NCBI GenBank assembly: GCA_030537735.1
Contig: JAUNVG010000007.1
Span: forward strand, 40,957 to 104,956
DNA: 64,000 nt
Source of the DNA: Actinomycetaceae bacterium
GTDB lineage: Bacteria; Actinomycetota; Actinomycetes; Actinomycetales; Actinomycetaceae
Direction: 5' to 3'
The notes beneath the pieces were generated by a model. The model was given only the letters and a program-made list of their open reading frames with translations, was not told the origin of the DNA and did not search any database. The first letter of the stretch is position 1. Each line of letters starts with the position of its first letter. Both the position numbers and the translations under genes were made by a program. Shown piece after piece: positions 15,908-25,287 of this stretch.

Positions 15908-17233
15908 ATGTTCACTAATGATGCAGATTTCGAGAAATATCAGTTTGATGATTTTAAGAAGTGCTACTCTCATCAGGCTAGGGGAACAAGGGTAGAGTAT
16001 ATAGATCCTGACGCTACAGGTTCTGTCGCAAAGACAGTTTATTTTGCGAGGATTACACAGTTCCTAAACAAGCGTGTAAGTGAGGGCCGCTGGGGAGATA
16101 GGCTAAATAACCTAATCTTTCTGCCACCAACCGATCGTTTACCAGCACCTATTCTTGGTTGTGCCTTAGGATGCCTGATAGAGAATTTGGGCTCGGAACA
16201 AGGCGTAAGTCCTGGTTGCAATAGTTTAGACGACGAAATAAAGCGATTGAAGAGGCAAAGAAAGAACGGGTACGAGCCGCCGGAGCTGGAACTAGCAGAG
16301 AGTCTTTTGATCAAACCTATCAATAAGGACGACGTAAGGCAGAAAATATTACAGCTATTGGGTCTTCAATGTCATAAAGAACCTAACATTATCAGTGTGC
16401 TGTGGCGCTGCTACCAGGTTCGTGAAAAGAGGCGAGAAGAGATCGAGAAGGCTAAGTGCGGGAATCTAGCATCCAAAATTGCCACCTTAGATATTACAAA
16501 TCCAGATGAACCAGAGTTAGTTTTCTTTTTAGCATCAGATCAACTTGGATTTAGTGCCGAACCTACTACTGTCTTCCCTAAACACAAAGCGGATAAGTAT
16601 CCTTTAGGAATTGCCTGGCTGTTGGCGCAAGATATCGGCGCCGATGAAGAGAATCGTATTCTGGCCCGTCTTACTGATTATGTTCATTGTACACGTACGT
16701 TAGGCGGTGCATTTCTGTGGCCGACGGATGATCTAACCAATGGAAAGTGTCAATATAACGTCAGTCGAGGGGTGCGTAGTTCTATAGAAGACCGCGTTGA
16801 TTTGACTCTGCTTGAAATTAAACACTATCTGGATGATCGTAATAACTACGATAGTAAATTTGGTCAAAAAGAATGTCTGGGTACTAAGGCGGGAAATGTA
16901 ATTCGTGAAAAGTGGTTATGTCGATTCGGTACTTTTCAAGAATACGTCGACTTTATGATTTTTGGCGCCTTTGTAGATGAGGAAAACAGTGAGCTAATGC
17001 CCTTCAGTATTTTTGGTAAGTTTCCGGTTGAGTACCCCGACCGCAAGCAGATTCAACAGATGTACAAAGAATACGATGCTACTCAGTATGAGCCGGCGGA
17101 AGAGAAAGAGCAGGCGGAACAATTACTTCAAAGTATCGAGGGCACCTTAGCTAGGGTGGAGTCTCGTGTAATGAAGCGTACACGCGCTATGGAGGATTAT
17201 TTAGGGATTAGAAATAGCGCTGTAGTTGTGTAA
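15908..17233 (+). CDS. protein with no assigned function, 441 aa (possible DUF6994-like C-terminal part)
   Basis: I do not firmly recognise this soluble protein. There is no signal peptide or membrane segment. The second half has the pattern FLWPTDD...CQYNVSRG...IEDRVDLTLLEIKHYL...FQEYVDFMIFGAFVDEE. From memory this resembles the DUF6994 group (found in phage and accessory regions), but I cannot verify it. The last 45 residues are charged and probably helical. AAGGA lies ten bases before ATG 15908. Codon use is AT-rich (many ATA, AGG, TTA), unlike neighbouring core genes, in line with transfer. It lies 104 bp after higA; any functional link to that pair is unknown. Confidence 0.8.
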   Translation: MFTNDADFEKYQFDDFKKCYSHQARGTRVEYIDPDATGSVAKTVYFARITQFLNKRVSEGRWGDRLNNLIFLPPTDRLPAPILGCALGCLIENLGSEQGVSPGCNSLDDEIKRLKRQRKNGYEPPELELAESLLIKPINKDDVRQKILQLLGLQCHKEPNIISVLWRCYQVREKRREEIEKAKCGNLASKIATLDITNPDEPELVFFLASDQLGFSAEPTTVFPKHKADKYPLGIAWLLAQDIGADEENRILARLTDYVHCTRTLGGAFLWPTDDLTNGKCQYNVSRGVRSSIEDRVDLTLLEIKHYLDDRNNYDSKFGQKECLGTKAGNVIREKWLCRFGTFQEYVDFMIFGAFVDEENSELMPFSIFGKFPVEYPDRKQIQQMYKEYDATQYEPAEEKEQAEQLLQSIEGTLARVESRVMKRTRAMEDYLGIRNSAVVV

Positions 17234-17290
17234 GCAAATACGGGGACGCTGTTAAGTTCTGACTAGCTCCGGTAAGTCTAGGGGAGGGCT

Positions 17291-17947
17291 CCCTTTTACA
17301 AGGCATTTTCTGTCGACATGATGCTTACTTCACTCCAAGCGAACGATCTGGACGCGCTGGAGTGCGTTACGTTCGTTGGCTATCAAAACGGCCTATATGA
17401 TACCCATAGCTTCCTTCCTATCGCTCGGCGCGGACAGACGGCGACGCCCATCCAGCTGAACTATCGAGGGGCACCTGCATTACTTATTGATGCCTCGGTG
17501 TTCGGTGGATCCAGTGGACGTCCTGTAGTCCTTTTAGATCGGGGTATGTACCAGACTCGGTCGGGAGGAACGGTCATCGGAATGAGGTTAATCCTGCTAG
17601 GAGTTCTCGCGGCTGTCCATGTGCGTCACACTGGCGGAATTGTTCAGGATCTTCCCGCTAGGCAGATCACCGTCTTTGACGAGGCACTCGACTTAGGTAT
17701 CGTATTCAAAGCCCGCGCGATTCATGAATGTGTGAAACTGCTACTAGCGCGGGTTGGAGCCGAGATCGTAGTGGGCCGTGAACCGGTACAGCCGCTCGAA
17801 GGAGTGGGTAGGGATCCCAGGATGGGTGAACCTGTTTTCAGTGCTCGTCCACCTGGGTGGTCGATTCCCGGCAGTGAACGTGCTGAATTTGCGCGGCGAA
17901 ATGTTAGTTCCGTACTGAATATAGTGGAGTTCCGGTTCAACGTGTAG
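17291..17947 (+). pseudogene. 5'-truncated trypsin-like serine protease remnant
   Basis: From about 17291 the translation shows VTFVGYQNGLYDTHSFLPIARRG and VFGGSSGRPVVLLDRG. The latter contains the nucleophile Ser of a trypsin-like peptidase; family members of this kind are longer and carry the His and Asp of the triad in an N-terminal half that is missing here. GSSG is followed by Arg where a small residue before Pro is usual. The C-terminal 60 residues look like read-through into unrelated sequence ending in the ychF-like VEFRFNV. The first ATG in frame is 17318. I read it as a decaying fragment at the edge of the island. Confidence 0.6.
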
Positions 17948-18300
17948 TTTTGGGTGGTTCTCCCTTATGAGTTGACCGCCATGCCTTTGTCGCAAGGTAT
18001 TTTTCGCGACCTCAACGTTCGAAGGTAGTCAGATTTCGAGGCCGGTGCGGCTCCTCCCAGCCACGTCGGCGCCATACCTAAGTGCGTGAAAACCTATCGT
18101 CCTCGCGTATTAGATCGGCAGAAAAGGGCCAGTTCTACTTACAGGATTTGCCTCGCCCAATGATGATCCCTCTCCTCATTCGGGCGTTTGCCCCGCTGGT
18201 GGCTCAACGGGCAGACTCAATGTGAGCTAGATTCGGCTGAGGTTGAACTGGCGCAGCAGCGCCGCCCCCCTAACTATGGGGAATTGCGCCGCATCCCCCT
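17948..18300. other. intergenic region, no gene recognised
   Basis: This stretch lies between the island end and the convergent envelope-protein gene. I see no coding frame with family content. Near 18251-18298 an imperfect GC-rich inverted repeat (GCAGCGCCGCCCC with GGGGAATTGCGCCGC) could form a hairpin acting as terminator for the minus-strand gene ending at 18301. Confidence 0.35.
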
Positions 18301-19059
18301 TTATTCTCTGTGCTGGGTTCTAAGGACTTCGAGGGCGTCGCGGTAGCGTTCGGATTCTAAGGCTGCCAGAGCTTCTTCTTCGCTACTTGCCTTCACTTCC
18401 TCAGCCACCTTGAATACAATGCGCTGCTGCTTTTCGTCGCTACCTGCGGCAAGGTCAAAAACACCGACGCAGTCCTTTTCCCCGGTTGGCTCCGACCCAG
18501 CGTTCATTAGATCCGGGTCCGTGGTGACCAGCAGCTGCGCTAGGTACCCGTACTCATGCTTGGTCTGCACCACCGCGCTTACTACTGCGGCGCGGTTACC
18601 TTGCGAATCCGTTAAGTCGATCGGCCATGCGTTAACTACCTTGTAGCTACCCAAGCACAGTCGTTGTCCCAACCAGTTATCGAAGTACCGAACTAACTCG
18701 GTTCCCTCACCGTCATAAACCTGTCCACCTTCAATGGTGAAAGGTCCATCGTTAGGTGACTGTTTTTCCCCATCTTTGATGCTGGTAAAGCTCTCCTCCA
18801 CTCGACCTTCACCGGGGTAGTCAAAGCACAGCCGGTTATGCGTGGTGCAGTGCGTTTTTGTTTTAGGTGGCTGTGGCGTGGGAGTTTCACTCGGGGTGGG
18901 CAACTGGCTTTCCGTCGCCACGGGCGAGGTGACTGCGGGCTCCACACCCGGCTGCGAAGGTGGGGATATGGCGCGGCCTCCGAAGACCCCGATTGCCCCT
19001 AGTGCTGTCGTTACCCCCACAGCAAGCACAGCCGCGAGTACCTTAGCGCCCGTCGTCAT
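18301..19059 (-). CDS. secreted/membrane-anchored protein of unknown function (tandem paralogue 1)
   Basis: This 252-aa protein has an N-terminal transmembrane or signal segment (residues 6-28, AVLAVGVTTALGAIGVF), a Pro/Thr/Ser linker, then an extracellular domain with four or five cysteines (HCTTHNRLCFDYPGEG, LCLGSYK, KDCVGVF). The C-terminal helix reads EEEALAALESERYRDALEVL. It is paralogous to the disrupted gene next upstream, which ends ERYERALKIL. The frame stays open upstream of ATG 19059 back to the neighbour's stop, with a low-complexity Pro/Gly stretch but no better start codon. No strong ribosome site is visible, so the start is uncertain. Confidence 0.7.
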   Translation of the reverse strand: MTTGAKVLAAVLAVGVTTALGAIGVFGGRAISPPSQPGVEPAVTSPVATESQLPTPSETPTPQPPKTKTHCTTHNRLCFDYPGEGRVEESFTSIKDGEKQSPNDGPFTIEGGQVYDGEGTELVRYFDNWLGQRLCLGSYKVVNAWPIDLTDSQGNRAAVVSAVVQTKHEYGYLAQLLVTTDPDLMNAGSEPTGEKDCVGVFDLAAGSDEKQQRIVFKVAEEVKASSEEEALAALESERYRDALEVLRTQHRE

Positions 19060-19278
19060 GGTTGCGCCCGTCGCGCTGGCTCCAGTAACGCCCTGCGGCG
19101 CGCCGCCGGCAGCTACTTCACGGCCAGGCCGAGTCGCGTGCGTGACTTCCTGCTGGTGAGGTGGAGGACAGGAACCTCCACCTTCCGGGTTCAGGTTGTT
19201 TTCCTTACTCGTTGTATGACCTTTCTTCCGCTCCCACCTTCGTGGCTTGCGTGCAGTTTCGGCTGCGGTTGTGTTGAG

Positions 19279-20672
19279 TTAGTTCCGCAGCGTCTTGAGG
19301 ATCTTCAGTGCTCGTTCGTAGCGTTCTGACTGCAGTGCTTCAATCGCTTCGGCCTCGTTACTGCTTTGTACGGGGTTCGCCACCCTAAACCACATGAAAT
19401 CTTTACTTCCATCGGTTCGTGGTTGCACCAGGTGGTAGACGCATTGATCGTAAGGCTCGTAGGGGCCGGCGTCTTCGAGCCGTGGATCGTTGGTGGCGAA
19501 AAGCTCAGCAGTGTACATTCCACCACTGTTGGTAATGCCAGCTGACACGGTAGCGGGCCGCCCGGCAGTGTTGGATAAGTTGATGGGCCAGACACCGTTG
19601 ATCTTGACTTGGCCGACGCAGTCGGAACCACCTAGCCAGATTTCACGAAATTCCACTAATGCCACGCCGTCGGCGCCTACTACTTTGCCTACTTCGGATC
19701 CACCAGCATGTTCGATCTTCGCGTTAGCCGGGTAGTTGAAACAGATATTGCTTTGGGTGCAGTGAGTTTTGGTTTCGGTCGAGTCAACCGGCGCTGCCTC
19801 CGTGGTCGCGGTGGGCGTCGGAGTTTGGCTCGGGGTTTCACTGGGAGTTTCTGAGGGGGCTCGCTAGGAGTGGCACTGGCGGTTGGTGAGGCTGATTCCG
19901 AGGGCGTGGGGGCAGCTTCGGGCGCGTTAAAGAAGTAGGTGCGTGCTGCAAAATACCCGCCAACGAGGACTCCGATCAGAACTACGACGGAGACAACCAG
20001 GATTAACATTTTGCGATTTGAATCATTCGGCGGTGTTTCACCCGCTTGCGCAGGTGCTCACAGGGCAGGTGGTGGGGGAGTGTAGTCCGCACTGTCTTGC
20101 GCCGCGGGCATCTGGGTGGTGTAGTCCCCACTGTCTTGCGCAGGTGCTCACAGGGCAGGTGGTGGGGGAGTGTAGTCCGCACTGTCTTGCGCCGCGGGCA
20201 TCTGGGTGGTGCAGTCCGGGGCGCTGGTAGAAGCCGCCGCAGGGTAGTAAGTGTCAGAGCTGGCTGCCTCGGTTGTAGTGGTAACGGGGTCCACTACTGT
20301 GGTTTCAGCCTCGCCGGGTTGGGACTGCGGTACTTGCTGCTGTTGCGAGTCAGCCTCATTTATCGCGGTTTCAGGCTCTGGCTGCGTGGCTTCGGGCATC
20401 GGCACCGGTACTACGTACTGCGTTGCTTCCGGCATCGCCTGCGGCGCGGGTGGTTGAGTTTCTGCGTAGGGATCGACAGGGGCAGTGGCTGGCGGATACT
20501 GGTAGGCGTTAGGATCTGCTACCTGCGGAGTCTGCGGCGCGGCCTCGGGGGAGGAACGCACCCATTCCCACTGTTGAGTCTGTTCATCCCACCGCCACAA
20601 ATGTGACTGTCCGGTGTTGGGATCCAGCTTCCACTGCTCGTAGCCGTTAGTCAATCTCCACGCCTTCCACAC
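19279..20672 (-). pseudogene. disrupted membrane-anchored paralogue (tandem paralogue 2)
   Basis: Read from 20672 downward, a WW-like N terminus (KAWRLTNGYEQWKLD...HLWRWDEQTQQWEW) leads into a Pro/Gln-rich region. It stops at TGA 20148-20150 and, after a 90-bp duplicated unit, at a second identical TGA (20058-20060). The same frame then gives a membrane helix (MLILVVSVVVLIGVLVGGYF) and a Ser/Pro/Thr linker. A one-base shift in the C run at 19855-19859 moves to the frame encoding CTQSNICFNYP and the domain ending at 19279. All parts match the architecture of the intact neighbour. Readings: a pseudogene, two shorter genes, or a phase-variable locus. Confidence 0.6.
20045..20224. repeat. 90-bp tandem duplication, two copies
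   Basis: 20045-20134 and 20135-20224 are nearly identical 90-bp units (30 codons) beginning CTTGCGCAGGTGCTCACAGG. They differ mainly in the last bases (GTAGTCC versus GCAGTCC). Each unit contains one in-frame TGA on the minus strand, inside the disrupted paralogue, so the stop predates the duplication. Each unit itself includes a half-repeat (TAGTCC.CACTGTCTTGCGC). Confidence 0.85.
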
Positions 20673-21185
20673 GGGCTCCTAAGAAACTATTTCCATCCTA
20701 TCTCAGGCCCGGAAAACGTAGCCGACCGATGGCGACAAATCGGGCTTCCTATTATTAGGCACCGATTTTAGTCTCACTGGCGTACCTAATTCTCTTTCCC
20801 TCACGCGGGTAGGAGCGCAGCCCCGCGCTCATGCTTTCACTGCCCCTACCCGTTGGCGAGGACGCAGCTGAAGAAGGCATCGAAACCGCCGCGCGCCGGG
20901 GGAGTGGTTTCCCTGCATTAGCCACGGTTAGATCACACACATTCGCCGCAGGGGAGCACGCATAGAAAGACACGTACTTTACCTGCGTCTAACATGGAAG
21001 TTACCCGTTCCAGTTTTTCTTGACTGAGTGTTTCAGCTACAGTCAGACTAACGAAACGGATACCCGCGCTGCCCTCCTGGTGGTGCGGTAAACCCATGTC
21101 CGACTGGATCTTCTAGCGGTAGGTGCCGCGGCGGCACTTGCCGCAGTGATCTGCGCCGAGGTGGGTGTCCCGACAGAAAGTATTA
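20673..21185. other. intergenic region upstream of the peptide transporter operon
   Basis: About 510 bp without a recognisable gene. A 72-codon minus-strand frame (20755-20973) has no ribosome site or family content. Just before the operon, GCGG.AGGTGCCG/CGGCACTTGCCGC (about 21116-21143) forms an imperfect GC-rich hairpin. TTGACT at about 21022 is a possible -35 element. The operon promoter probably lies between 21000 and 21100, but I cannot fix it. Confidence 0.4.
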
Positions 21186-22175
21186 GTGCCTATGTTCTTC
21201 TATTTGGCGCGTAGATTAGCGAACTACGTCGTGCTGCTTTTCATCGCAGTTTCACTGGCGTACCTGATCGCTTCATCTACCATGGATCCGCGCACGCTAT
21301 TCGACATTTCCGACGCTACCCGCGACTGGGGTGCGATCGAGCGGCAGCTAGTTGAGTACAACATTTCCCGCTCCACGCCAGTGCTGGAACGCTACCAGAT
21401 CTGGATCACCAAGATCTTCACTTCCTGGGACTGGGGTGTTACCCCGCAGGGAACCGACGTCGGCAGCATCATTGGCGTTCGTATTTGGGTCTCTTTGCGC
21501 CTAATCATCCTCGGCTCCATCATCGGCATGGTCGGTGGCGTGGCTTTGGGTGCTTGGACTGCGGCGCGTCAGTACAAGATGTCTGACCGCGTCTTTTCCC
21601 TGCTGGCTCTAATCATTATTTCCACCCCCACCATCGTGCTTGCGACTTTGCTGCAAATCGGTGCGACGCGCTACAACCTGGCGACCGGCACGGAGTTCTT
21701 CGAGTTCATGGGTGAAACCGGCCGCCACGGTGACTATTTCGGGGCTGCTTTCATTGACCGGCTCCAGCACCTTCTACTGCCCACGATTTCCATGTCACTT
21801 CACGGTATCGCGTCCTATTCGCGCTACCAGCGCAACATGATGCTCGACACCTTGGGGGCTGACTACGTGCGCACTGCCCGCGCGAAGGGATTGCGTAAGT
21901 CGGCCGCTATCCGCAACCACGCTTTACGCACCGCCTTGGTGCCGATGGCCACCATGTTTGCGTTCGCGGTTGCGGGTCTGTTCCTGGGTGCGACCATTAC
22001 CGAGCAGGTATTCGGCTGGCACGGTATGGGTATTTTCGGTGTGGAGTCCATTCACGGCCAAGACATTAACGGCACTGCTGCGGTGGTGGCGTTCTCCGGG
22101 GTTTGTACCCTCACAGGTGCGTTGCTTTCGGACGTGCTGACCGTAGTCGTTGACCCGCGTGTGAGAGTGAGCTGA
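21186..22175 (+). CDS. oligopeptide ABC transporter permease (OppB/DppB type)
   Basis: About 329 aa. The N terminus FFYLARRLANYVVLLFIAVSLAYLI is the typical OppB first helix, followed by an extracellular loop and five further helices. The ATPase-coupling EAA loop reads GADYVRTARAKGLRKSAAIRNHALRTALVP. It forms the transmembrane channel with the next gene. Three in-frame starts exist: GTG 21165, GTG 21186 (AGAAAG five bases upstream, preferred) and ATG 21192. It is the first gene of a four-gene importer cluster. Confidence 0.92.
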   Translation: MPMFFYLARRLANYVVLLFIAVSLAYLIASSTMDPRTLFDISDATRDWGAIERQLVEYNISRSTPVLERYQIWITKIFTSWDWGVTPQGTDVGSIIGVRIWVSLRLIILGSIIGMVGGVALGAWTAARQYKMSDRVFSLLALIIISTPTIVLATLLQIGATRYNLATGTEFFEFMGETGRHGDYFGAAFIDRLQHLLLPTISMSLHGIASYSRYQRNMMLDTLGADYVRTARAKGLRKSAAIRNHALRTALVPMATMFAFAVAGLFLGATITEQVFGWHGMGIFGVESIHGQDINGTAAVVAFSGVCTLTGALLSDVLTVVVDPRVRVS

Positions 22176-22180
22176 TCGGC

Positions 22181-23152
22181 ATGGCGAATGAGAAGAACCC
22201 GGATCAGATTGTTGATCTCACTACCTTAAACGAGGATGAGCTTCCCACCACGACAGCGCTCGCTTCGGAGGAGGCCTCCGACCCCAAGCAGCTAACTCGC
22301 GGGGCGCTGATCCGCCGGCGTTTTTGGCGTTCGAACGTTTCCCGCGTGGGTGTGTTCGGCTTCGGCTTCATCGTTATCCTGGCGATCGTCGGCCCCTACC
22401 TCACGCCGTGGGAGTTCACGGATGTTGACAATAGTGCTTTCTTGAAACCGCCTTCGGCTGACCACTGGTTTGGTACCACCCAGGGTGGTCGCGACGTCCT
22501 CGCCCTGACGGTGGAGGGGTTGCGTAAGTCCCTCCTTATCGGTATTTCCGTGGCTTTGATCCAAACCTTCCTGGCGGCGGTAATCGGTTCGTCGGCGGCG
22601 TATTTCGGCAAGGTCGTAGACAAGGTCCTGCTGTGGATCATTGACCTTCTCCTGGTGGTCCCGTCCTTCCTTATCATCGCTGTTATTTCGCAGCGCTCCC
22701 AGGGGGCGAACAGCTCGGTGCTGGCGTTAATCATCCTGCTGGCGGCGTTCGGCTGGATGCTTTCGGCGCGCGTGGTGCGTTCCATGACGTTGTCGGTGAA
22801 GAACTACGAGTACGTAACTGCCGCTAAATACATGTCGGTGCCCTCTTACGTGATTGTTGGTAAACACATCATTCCGAACGTGGCGTCTTACCTGATTATC
22901 GACGCGGCCTTGGGGTTCGTGGCTGCCGTTATGTCTGAGACGGTGCTTTCGTACTTCGGTTTCGGTGTGCAGTCCCCGGACACTTCGCTTGGCACACTAA
23001 TCGCTGAGGGCCAGTCCATGGCGACGACCTTCCCGTGGATCTTCTTAGCTCCGGCGCTTTTACTAACTTTGACACTTATTTTTGTGAACTTCATTGGTGA
23101 CGGTCTGCGTGACGCGATCGACCCGTCATCGAAGTCGGGAGGCCAGGTATGA
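22181..23152 (+). CDS. oligopeptide ABC transporter permease (OppC/DppC type)
   Basis: This 323-aa protein has a cytoplasmic N-terminal leader of about 45 residues, then the first helix (VGVFGFGFIVILAIVGPYL), the DHWFGTTQGGRDVLA motif characteristic of OppC, and five more helices. The EAA coupling loop is VKNYEYVTAAKYMSVPSYVIVGKHIIPN. It begins five bases after the upstream permease and overlaps the ATPase gene by 4 bp, so the three are translationally coupled. Confidence 0.94.
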   Translation: MANEKNPDQIVDLTTLNEDELPTTTALASEEASDPKQLTRGALIRRRFWRSNVSRVGVFGFGFIVILAIVGPYLTPWEFTDVDNSAFLKPPSADHWFGTTQGGRDVLALTVEGLRKSLLIGISVALIQTFLAAVIGSSAAYFGKVVDKVLLWIIDLLLVVPSFLIIAVISQRSQGANSSVLALIILLAAFGWMLSARVVRSMTLSVKNYEYVTAAKYMSVPSYVIVGKHIIPNVASYLIIDAALGFVAAVMSETVLSYFGFGVQSPDTSLGTLIAEGQSMATTFPWIFLAPALLLTLTLIFVNFIGDGLRDAIDPSSKSGGQV

Positions 23153-25287
23153 GCCGCAAATCAAGAACTACTCGCGACCAAACTCCGATTCCTGAACGCC
23201 AGGCGGGTGTTCCGGTCCTGCAGATCACGGACTTGAACGTAACGTTCCCTTCCGAGGACGGTGCGGTCCACGCGGTTCGCGGCGTGAATCTGGAGGTGAA
23301 CAGCGGTGAGGTCCTCGGCATCGTTGGTGAGTCCGGCTCGGGTAAGTCGGTTACCTCCATGGCGGTCATGGGGTTGTTGGATGAAAGCGCTCGGGTTTCG
23401 GGTTCCATAAAACTGCATGGCACGGAGTTGTTGGGCCGCTCTGATGGCTGGATGTCGAAGATCCGCGGCAAGCGTGTTGCCATGGTGTTCCAAGATCCGC
23501 TTTCTGCTTTGACTCCGGTTTACACCATTGGTGACCAGATCATTGAGGCGCTGACGATTCACCAGAAGATGTCCAAGGAGGCAGCTCGCGAACGCGCGTT
23601 GGAGCTGTTGGACTTGGTGGGTATCCCCAACCCGCAGGTTCGTTTGAAGGCTTTCCCGCACGAGTTTTCCGGCGGTATGCGTCAGCGCGTGATGATTGCG
23701 ATTGCGATTGCGAACGACCCGGATCTGATTATTGCCGATGAGCCCACTACTGCCTTGGACGTGACGATCCAGGCGCAGATTCTGGATCTGCTTAAGACTG
23801 CGCAGAAGGAAACCGGGGCTGCGGTAATCATGATTACCCACGACCTGGGTGTGGTTGCCGGCATGGCTGACCGGGTGAGCGTGATGTATGCGGGGCGCTG
23901 CGTGGAGTCGGGCACGGTGGATGATATTTTCTACCATTCGACGATGCCTTACACCATTGGCCTGTTGGGGTCTTTGCCGCGTCCTGATATTGATAAGAGT
24001 GAGTCGCTGGCAACGGTGGAGGGTAACCCTCCGTCGATGCTGATTGAGCCCACTACCTGCCCGTTTATGCCGCGTTGCCCGTTAGCTACGGCGCAGTGCG
24101 CTAAGGGGGAGCCGGCGTTGGAGCTTTCCCCGAACGACCATAGTGCCACTACCGGTATCGAGCATCGGGTGGCGTGTGTTCGGGCCGATGAGATCGATAA
24201 GGGCGATTGGACGCATAAGGATATTTTCCCGATTCCTCCTGCTCACGAGCCTCCCTTCATGGAGGCGCGTGAGGACCGCGATGAGGTTCTACGCCTGGAT
24301 GAGGTGCGCAAGTACTTCCCCCTAATGAAGGGTGCGATCTTTAAGCGCCGTGTGGGTACGGTGCACGCGGTGGATGAGATTTCCTTCGATATCCGCACTG
24401 GGGAGACCCTGGGGCTGGTGGGGGAGTCCGGCTGTGGTAAGACCACCACGTTGCTGGAGATCTTGAACTTGGAGGCTCCCGAGGGCGGCAACATCGTGGT
24501 GCTCGGCAAAGAGTCGGGGAAGATGAGTCGTTCCGAGCGCCGTTCTGTGCGTCAGGACCTGCAGGTGGTGTTCCAAGACCCGATGGCGTCGCTGGATCCG
24601 CGTATGCCGATTTCGGAGATTTTAACGGAGCCTTTGCGGTACAACAACTATCCGAAGAACCAGACCCGCCCCCGTATCCGCGAGCTCATGGAGCTGGTGG
24701 GGTTGGAGCCGTCTCACCTGAACCGCTACCCGCGGCACTTCTCCGGTGGGCAGCGTCAGCGTATCGGCATCGCCCGCGCGTTGGCTTTGGAACCCAAGCT
24801 CCTGGTCTTGGATGAGCCGGTTTCTGCTCTGGACGTGTCGATTCAGGCCGGTGTGATTAACCTGCTGGAGAAGCTGCGTGCCGAGCTTGGCCTTTCGTAC
24901 TTGTTCGTCGCCCACGACCTGTCTGTGGTGCGTCACATCGCTGACCGCGTGGCGGTTATGTACTTGGGCAAGATCGTGGAAATCGGGGCGGTGAACGAGG
25001 TCTTTGATCGTCCTCGTCACCCCTATACGCAGGCGTTGTTGTCGGCGATTCCGGTTCCGGATCCGCGCAAGGAACGTTCCCGTGACCGGATCATTTTGAA
25101 GGGGGATTTGCCGTCGCCGGCGAACCCGCCCTCGGGATGTCGTTTCCGCACCCGCTGCCCGAAGTTCGCTTTGCTTGACGACGCCGGTAAACAGCGTTGT
25201 ACGGACTCGATGCCGCCGTTGAACCACGAGGACGGGGTGGACTCTTCGAATGCTTGCCACTTCCCCGAAGTGGTTAAGGTGTTCTAG
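23149..25287 (+). CDS. fused double ATP-binding protein of oligopeptide ABC transporter (OppD-OppF)
   Basis: This 712-aa protein contains two complete ABC ATPase domains. Domain 1 has Walker A GESGSGKS (about residues 61-68), signature FSGGMRQRV and Walker [10 protein letters not shown]. Domain 2 starts near residue 380, with Walker [10 protein letters not shown], signature FSGGQRQRI and Walker [10 protein letters not shown]. Each is followed by a C-terminal Cys-containing oligopeptide-transporter tail ([28 protein letters not shown]) of the kind that holds an iron-sulfur cluster in relatives. Fusion of D and F replaces the usual two genes. It energises import by the flanking permeases. Confidence 0.95.
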   Translation: MSRKSRTTRDQTPIPERQAGVPVLQITDLNVTFPSEDGAVHAVRGVNLEVNSGEVLGIVGESGSGKSVTSMAVMGLLDESARVSGSIKLHGTELLGRSDGWMSKIRGKRVAMVFQDPLSALTPVYTIGDQIIEALTIHQKMSKEAARERALELLDLVGIPNPQVRLKAFPHEFSGGMRQRVMIAIAIANDPDLIIADEPTTALDVTIQAQILDLLKTAQKETGAAVIMITHDLGVVAGMADRVSVMYAGRCVESGTVDDIFYHSTMPYTIGLLGSLPRPDIDKSESLATVEGNPPSMLIEPTTCPFMPRCPLATAQCAKGEPALELSPNDHSATTGIEHRVACVRADEIDKGDWTHKDIFPIPPAHEPPFMEAREDRDEVLRLDEVRKYFPLMKGAIFKRRVGTVHAVDEISFDIRTGETLGLVGESGCGKTTTLLEILNLEAPEGGNIVVLGKESGKMSRSERRSVRQDLQVVFQDPMASLDPRMPISEILTEPLRYNNYPKNQTRPRIRELMELVGLEPSHLNRYPRHFSGGQRQRIGIARALALEPKLLVLDEPVSALDVSIQAGVINLLEKLRAELGLSYLFVAHDLSVVRHIADRVAVMYLGKIVEIGAVNEVFDRPRHPYTQALLSAIPVPDPRKERSRDRIILKGDLPSPANPPSGCRFRTRCPKFALLDDAGKQRCTDSMPPLNHEDGVDSSNACHFPEVVKVF

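Larger units (their letters stand above)
15166..17947. mobile_element. putative integrated island at the ychF 3' end
   Basis: The block between the two ychF ends is visibly AT-richer than its surroundings and carries higBA, an unassigned 441-aa gene and a truncated protease. The boundaries are a divergent 27-bp repeat: 15166-15192 (present ychF end) and 17921-17947. Both encode VEFRFNV-stop, with synonymous differences. The distal copy has the GC-rich codons expected of the native gene. No integrase or transposase gene is visible inside, so if it is an element it is a remnant or mobilised in trans. Confidence 0.5.

Noticed and set aside
20770..20785. Fragment of a duplicated permease gene upstream of the transporter
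   Set aside because: The 14-base TCACTGGCGTACCT match to the permease gene near 21255 is isolated and the flanks do not align.
20755..20973. 72-codon minus-strand frame upstream of the peptide transporter
   Set aside because: No ribosome site, no domain content, Ser/Arg/Pro-rich chance composition.
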